This document shows, in pieces, positions 60,153-64,000 of a DNA stretch of 64,000 nucleotides. Every line of letters begins with the position of its first letter. Position 1 is the first letter of the stretch. The position numbers and the translations under genes were made by a program. The notes under the pieces were generated by a model. The model did not search any database. It saw only the letters and a program-made list of their open reading frames with translations, and was not told the origin of the DNA. The stretch spans positions 62,001-126,000 of the forward strand of contig CAZAER010000009.1 in assembly GCA_964484195.1 (NCBI GenBank), read 5' to 3'. Source of the stretch: JALHOP01 sp964484195. Lineage in GTDB: Bacteria > Myxococcota > XYA12-FULL-58-9 > JALHOP01.

Positions 60153-60584
60153 ATGGAAATCAATCACACCATCACCCGCGCCATCCGTAACGCCGAGCGC
60201 GGTATGACCCTCGTCGAGATCATGGTCGTCGTCGTGATCATCGGCCTCGTTACCAGCGTCGTCGGCGTCGCCGTCTTCGGTCAGCTGACCAAAGCGCAGC
60301 AGAAAACCGCGGCCACGCAGATGGCGCAGATCGCCAATGCGCTCGACATGTACAAGCTGAGCTATCGCCAGTACCCGTCGACCGCGGAAGGTCTGCAGGC
60401 GCTGGCGGCGCCCAAAGACGGTGGCTCGCCGGTGATGCCCACCGTGCCGCAGGATCCCTGGGGTAAGGACTACGTCTACATTTACCCGGGCCAGAACAAC
60501 CCGCGTAGCTTCGACCTCTACAGCTACGGTCCGGACGGTGCCCAGGGCAACGACGACATCGTCCACGGTCAAAGCGAAAAATGA
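60153..60584 (+). CDS. gspG: Major pseudopilin GspG
   Basis: 143 aa from ATG 60153; GTG 60141, which overlaps the gspF stop, would add four residues. Prepilin site ERG/MTLVEIMVVVVIIGL, with Met rather than Phe at +1 and the required Glu at +5. The C-terminal domain has the GspG pattern QIANALDMYKLSYRQYPSTAEGLQAL, QDPWGKDYVYIYPG, FDLYSYGPDGAQGNDDI, where the last segment supplies the calcium-binding residues. Main subunit of the pseudopilus. Its stop overlaps the gspH ATG (ATGA). Confidence 0.95.
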   Translation: MEINHTITRAIRNAERGMTLVEIMVVVVIIGLVTSVVGVAVFGQLTKAQQKTAATQMAQIANALDMYKLSYRQYPSTAEGLQALAAPKDGGSPVMPTVPQDPWGKDYVYIYPGQNNPRSFDLYSYGPDGAQGNDDIVHGQSEK

Positions 60585-61384
60585 AGCTCGGCCCGGCGCA
60601 TAGCGTCCGCGAAAGCAGACGACACGCCGGGCGCGGTTTCACCCTGGTGGAGATGGTCATCACCGTCGCCATCGTCGGGATGGTGGTGGGGGTGGTGGCG
60701 GTCGCCGCCGACAACACGACGCGTGCGGAGCTGCGCAAGCAATCCGGCGTCGTCGCCTCGGCGATGCGTGCGGCCTACGATAGTGCCGCTCTCTCGGGGC
60801 AGATCTACCGGCTGGCGTTCGTCATCGGGGACCCCAAGAAGAACGACAAGCAGGTCATCCGGGTCGAAGCATCCCCCGAGCTGCTGGTTTTCGATCCCGA
60901 GACGTCGACGCTGAGCCGTGCGCTGCAAGGCTCCGGCGGTGGATCGCTGTCCTGGGACGAGTTCGCGACCATGAACGCCTCGACCGGCGGCGTCGATGCC
61001 AAAGCAGGCTTCGCGGCGCTCGACGGGCCAGCCGCCAACGCCATCGACAAGGTGCTCGGTACGAGCGGCCGTGATGGCGCCCGCGCGCACAGCCGCGATG
61101 ATGACGACGACGAGGAAGAGGAGGGCGAGGACACCGGTTTCAAGGAGGCCGCCAAAACCATCGACGTGGACTCCGACGTGCGCCTGCTCAGCATCTGGAC
61201 CGAGGGCATGGACAAGCCCAACGACGCCGGCGAGGCGTACATCTACTTCTTCCCCAACGGCTACACGCAGGACGCCATCGTCCACCTCCAGACCAACGAC
61301 GACGACAAGCGCGTCATCAGCATTCGCCTCGCGCCCCTCACGGGAAAGCCGACAATCACCGACGGCTACGTGGAGGCGCCATGA
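60581..61384 (+). CDS. gspH: Minor pseudopilin GspH
   Basis: 267 aa. Prepilin site GRG/FTLVEMVITVAIVGMV after a 19-residue leader, then RAELRKQSGVVASAMRAAYDSA, as in GspH. It is longer than most GspH proteins (about 170 aa) because of an acidic insert (DDDDEEEEGEDTGFKE near residue 185) and a second beta segment (RLLSIWTEGMDKPNDAGEAY). Part of the pseudopilus tip complex or its junction. Overlaps gspG and gspI by four bases on each side. Confidence 0.85.
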   Translation: MKLGPAHSVRESRRHAGRGFTLVEMVITVAIVGMVVGVVAVAADNTTRAELRKQSGVVASAMRAAYDSAALSGQIYRLAFVIGDPKKNDKQVIRVEASPELLVFDPETSTLSRALQGSGGGSLSWDEFATMNASTGGVDAKAGFAALDGPAANAIDKVLGTSGRDGARAHSRDDDDDEEEEGEDTGFKEAAKTIDVDSDVRLLSIWTEGMDKPNDAGEAYIYFFPNGYTQDAIVHLQTNDDDKRVISIRLAPLTGKPTITDGYVEAP

Positions 61385-62034
61385 GTCGGCAATCGGAGCT
61401 CGGCTTCACCCTCCTCGAAGTCCTGATCGCGGTCCTGATCCTCGCCATGAGCCTCACCGTCCTCCTCACCTCCCAATCCGCCTCCATGGCCGCCGCCAGT
61501 CGCTCCCGCGACATCACCATCGCGACTCTCCTCGCGCGCGCCAAGATGATCGACATCGAGAAACGCCTGGTCGACGAAGGCTTCACCGCTGGCGATCTCG
61601 AGGAAGACGGCGACTTCGGTGACGAGGGTCATGAGACCGTCAAGTGGAAGTACAAGGTCAGCGAGGTCGAGCTCGACCTTTCGCTCATCAAAGGCCTCTG
61701 CGAAGGCTACGGCGCCGACAAAGAAGAGGGCAGTGGCGGCGGTGATGGCAGCGCATGTGAGCGCATGACGAGCGCGCTTGGTGGTCCGCTCGAGCAGCTC
61801 GCCACCGGCATCGGTCAGTCGCTGCGCTTGGTCGACCTTACCGTGACCATGCCGGGCAACGGCCCGAAGGGCGCGGGCGAAAAGGTCGAGCTGCGTACCT
61901 TGGTCACGCGCGAGGACATGAACGTGATGCCGGGCGGGGTGGGTGGACAGACGGTTCCAGGGGCGCCTGGGACTGGGATCGGTACAGGAACCGGAACTGG
62001 CACGGTCCCGACCCCGAAGGTCAACATCCAATGA
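61381..62034 (+). CDS. gspI: Minor pseudopilin GspI
   Basis: 217 aa. Short leader MSRQSELG then FTLLEVLIAVLILAMSLTVL and SQSASMAAASRSRDITIATLLARAKM, the GspI helix. Almost double the size of E. coli GspI (about 120 aa): the globular part has acidic loops (GDLEEDGDFGDEGHE, EEGSGGGDGSACERM) and the C-terminus is a Gly/Thr/Pro tail (PGTGIGTGTGTGTVPTPK). Tip pseudopilin that binds GspJ and GspK. Four-base overlaps with both neighbours. Confidence 0.85.
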   Translation: MSRQSELGFTLLEVLIAVLILAMSLTVLLTSQSASMAAASRSRDITIATLLARAKMIDIEKRLVDEGFTAGDLEEDGDFGDEGHETVKWKYKVSEVELDLSLIKGLCEGYGADKEEGSGGGDGSACERMTSALGGPLEQLATGIGQSLRLVDLTVTMPGNGPKGAGEKVELRTLVTREDMNVMPGGVGGQTVPGAPGTGIGTGTGTGTVPTPKVNIQ

Positions 62035-62717
62035 AGCAACGCGGCTTCACGCTCTTCGAGATCATGATCGCCGTCGGCATCCTCGGCTTCATCGGCATGC
62101 TCACCTTCGGAGTCGTGGGTCGCTCGATGGATGGCCGCGAGCGCGCCGAGCAGATCACCAGCCACTATCACAGCGTGCGTCAGGCGATGCTGCGCATGTC
62201 GCGCGAGATCGAGATGGCGTACGTCACCGCTCATCGCGACTGCGAAGATCCGCGAACCCGGTCCATCTTCGCGTCCGCGAATGCCGCCGGCGGCATGCGT
62301 CTCGATTTCACCGCCTTCTCGCACTACAAGGTGCGCGCCGACGCCAACGAGTCCGACGAGGAAGAGCTCTCGTATTACGTCGACGACAATCCCGACGACA
62401 AAAAGAACATGGCGCTCATCCGCCGCTCGCAGCCGCGCGTCGACAACGAGCCGCGTGAGGGCGGTGTCGAGCAGGTGCTCGCGCCCAACGTCAAGAAGCT
62501 CGAGTTCGAGTTCTACGACGCCAAGGAAGATCGTTGGATCGACGAGTGGAACACCACCAACATGGACTACCGCGACCGCATGCCCATGTTCGTGTCGATC
62601 AAGCTCACGGTCGTCGACCCACAGGGCAAAGACGAGGTCTTCGTCACCAAGACGCGTGTCATGTTGCGCAACGCCATCCTCATCGCCGGCACGGGGTTCA
62701 CGCGATGCGCAGATTGA
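62031..62717 (+). CDS. gspJ: Minor pseudopilin GspJ
   Basis: 228 aa. Leader MKQRG then FTLFEIMIAVGILGFIGML, followed by RQAMLRMSREIEMAYVTAH, FSHYKVRADANESDEEEL and VLAPNVKKLEFEFYDAKEDRW with a Trp-Asp motif, typical of GspJ. Tip complex subunit with GspI and GspK. Its 3' end overlaps the gspK gene by 13 bases. Confidence 0.9.
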   Translation: MKQRGFTLFEIMIAVGILGFIGMLTFGVVGRSMDGRERAEQITSHYHSVRQAMLRMSREIEMAYVTAHRDCEDPRTRSIFASANAAGGMRLDFTAFSHYKVRADANESDEEELSYYVDDNPDDKKNMALIRRSQPRVDNEPREGGVEQVLAPNVKKLEFEFYDAKEDRWIDEWNTTNMDYRDRMPMFVSIKLTVVDPQGKDEVFVTKTRVMLRNAILIAGTGFTRCAD

Positions 62718-63874
62718 TCGCCAAGAAGCACGAACGCGGCGTGGCGATCATGATGGTCTTGATCACCATCGCTCTGCTCGCCGCGGTCATCGTCGAGTTC
62801 CAGTATTCGGCGACCGTCGACCTGACGCTCGCCTACAACGCGCGTGACGAGCTCCAAGCCGAGTACAACGCCATGGCGGCCTTGCGCTTGCGTTCTCTCC
62901 TCCTGCGCCAGGGCCGGCAGCTCGAAGCCGGGATGTCGTCGATGTTGCAAGCGCTTACCGGTGACGCGACGACGAAGCTCCCGCTCGGTCAGATCCTCGA
63001 GCAGGTGCCGATCTCGTGTGGTCTCCTCTCGACCATCTTGAAGAAGAACGACGACGCGGATGACGCGCGCCTCGACACCAAGGCAAAAGACGACTTCTTC
63101 CCCGGTGAATGCAACGCCACCAGCAAGAGCGAGCACTCGAAGATCTCGCTCAACATGCTGGCGAACGTCACCAACAACACCTCGACGCAAGTTCAGACCA
63201 TGCTCCTGTCGTTCCTCTCGGACCCGCGTCTCGAGAAGAATTTCCAGAGCGACGACAAGAGCGGCTCCCATGCCGAGAATCCGCAGCAGCTCGTGGCTGC
63301 CATCGCGGACTGGGTGGACCGTGACAAGAGCGAGACCGGCACCAGCGGTGATGAAGACCGCCGCTACTCGTATTTGAAAGATTCTTACCGTGCCAAGAAC
63401 GCGCCCTTCGACTCCATCGCCGAGCTCCAGCTCGTTCACGGCGTGAGCGATCACCTCTACGGTGTGCTGCGCGACCACGTGACCATCTACACCGACGGCA
63501 CGGCGATCGAGCTCTCTACCGCGACCCCGGAGCGCATCCTCTTCGGTCTGCTCGCGGCCCGCAGGCTCGCGGTGCCGCCCGAGCAGCTCGTGACTGGTGT
63601 CGGCAATCTCATGCGCTCGATCGCCGATATGCGCGCCGCTTCGCCCGTCCCCGGTATGGCCCAGCTCAACGTCCAGACCTTGATCTCGTTGGTTTCGACC
63701 TCCGGCCTCGACAGTCTCATCGACGTGCAACGTATTCGCGAGGTATTCACCGACCGGCCGGGCACGACTTGGTACAGCCTTACCGCGACCGGCAAGGTGG
63801 GAAATGCTTCACGCACGGTCCGGGCCGTGCTGCAATCGACCGAAGGCCAGTTCTACTATTTCCGGATGGAGTGA
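62705..63874 (+). CDS. gspK: Minor pseudopilin GspK
   Basis: 389 aa from ATG 62705. Prepilin-like start MRRLIAKKHERG/VAIMMVLITIALLAAVIVEF, without the Glu at +5, which is the rule for GspK. A large alpha-rich domain follows, with AIADWVDRDKSETGTSGDEDRRYSYL as the calcium-binding and disulfide-free region and APFDSIAELQLVHGVSDHLYGVL as the helix-hairpin-helix-like motif of the family. Caps the pseudopilus tip. Confidence 0.92.
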   Translation: MRRLIAKKHERGVAIMMVLITIALLAAVIVEFQYSATVDLTLAYNARDELQAEYNAMAALRLRSLLLRQGRQLEAGMSSMLQALTGDATTKLPLGQILEQVPISCGLLSTILKKNDDADDARLDTKAKDDFFPGECNATSKSEHSKISLNMLANVTNNTSTQVQTMLLSFLSDPRLEKNFQSDDKSGSHAENPQQLVAAIADWVDRDKSETGTSGDEDRRYSYLKDSYRAKNAPFDSIAELQLVHGVSDHLYGVLRDHVTIYTDGTAIELSTATPERILFGLLAARRLAVPPEQLVTGVGNLMRSIADMRAASPVPGMAQLNVQTLISLVSTSGLDSLIDVQRIREVFTDRPGTTWYSLTATGKVGNASRTVRAVLQSTEGQFYYFRME

Positions 63875-63880
63875 CCTGCC

Positions 63881-64000
63881 GTGGGCCAGCGACTCGTAGC
63901 ATTGGATGTCTCGACCAACGCCGTCCGCGTGGTGGCGCTCGAGGCGACCTTCCGCAAGGCGCAGGTCACCATGGTGACGACCGTTCCCATCCCGCCGGAA
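63881..64000 (+). CDS. gspL: GspL, N-terminal fragment at the window edge
   Basis: 40 codons from GTG 63881, running off the right edge. GQRLVALDVSTNAVRVVALE begins with the phosphate-1-like strand (LVALDVSTNAVRVV) of the actin-like GspL/PilM cytoplasmic domain. Position after gspK, six bases from its stop, is where gspL belongs. GspL recruits the GspE ATPase to the inner membrane. Confidence 0.85.
   Translation, partial: MGQRLVALDVSTNAVRVVALEATFRKAQVTMVTTVPIPPE

Noticed and set aside
1..64000. tRNA, rRNA, insertion sequence or prophage genes
   Set aside because: I looked for cloverleaf-like arms, transposase motifs, integrase motifs and terminal repeats and saw none I could support.

Overview
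The window is GC-rich and densely coded on both strands, with almost no intergenic space. It looks like chromosome from a Myxococcota-like (former Deltaproteobacteria) bacterium. The reasons are two Hanks-type Ser/Thr kinases with C-terminal PEGA-like modules, MYXO-CTERM-like tails (Cys, hydrophobic stretch, Arg cluster), large thrombospondin-type-3 (TSP3) calcium-repeat surface proteins, an FHA protein ending in an AgmX/PglI TonB-like domain, many lipoproteins, and a gspC-to-gspL type II secretion (T2SS) operon. I saw no rRNA, tRNA, CRISPR array, insertion sequence or prophage. Both strands and the window edges were read; the first and last genes are cut by the edges.

Layout. 1-5 kb: a PEGA kinase with a 15-bp tandem repeat in its linker, followed by an outer-membrane barrel-like gene; divergently a secreted protein, a lipoprotein, a bestrophin-like channel and a HELGH zincin. 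5-9 kb: a 1234-aa surface protein that reads like two proteins joined at an internal sorting signal. 8.7-14.2 kb: glutathione reductase, a YgiD-type dioxygenase, an HPF/RaiA-like protein, an HNH endonuclease and an ABC-F ATPase. 14.2-16.6 kb: a translationally coupled pair ending in a caspase/CHAT-like candidate, then an HtrA-like protease. 16.6-20.5 kb: a GH3/GH30 glycosidase pair. 20.6-27.9 kb: an anchored hypothetical, an ECF sigma factor with its DUF1109-type anti-sigma factor, an Asp/Asn beta-hydroxylase overlapping a sulfotransferase, Ddl, a COG2509 flavoprotein and a PilZ protein. 27.9-31.1 kb: a four-gene operon (Cys-rich repeat protein, TPR protein, NTPase with an altered P-loop, esterase). 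31-38 kb: a MYXO-CTERM beta-helix protein, a CorC/CNNM transporter, endonuclease I, a compound inverted repeat, gamma-glutamyltransferase and a second PEGA kinase. 38-46 kb: a serine hydrolase of the penicillin-binding fold, a YebC regulator, a small membrane protein, an Old Yellow Enzyme and three lipoproteins, including a divergent pair of large ones. 46-53 kb: an FHA/TonB-like protein, SerA, a degenerate receiver-PilZ protein and a DUF885 peptidase. 53-64 kb: the T2SS operon.

How it fits together. Much of the window concerns building and sensing the cell envelope: kinases that may read periplasmic or outer-membrane status, surface proteins, and a complete-looking T2SS from the inner-membrane clamp protein through secretin, ATPase, platform and all pseudopilins. 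MYXO-CTERM proteins are known to use the T2SS for surface display, so the tailed proteins at 5-9 kb and 31-32 kb may be substrates of the machine at 53-64 kb. That link is inference.

The observations I would look at first are: the internal MYXO-CTERM/signal-peptide junction in the 1234-aa protein; an extra coupled gene between gspC and gspD whose C-terminus resembles a GspC homology region and which carries a heptamer repeat related to the kinase repeat 53 kb away; the small caspase/CHAT-like candidate; the operon with the altered P-loop NTPase; and a 9-bp word, AWAGCGGAY, that recurs at least fifteen times.
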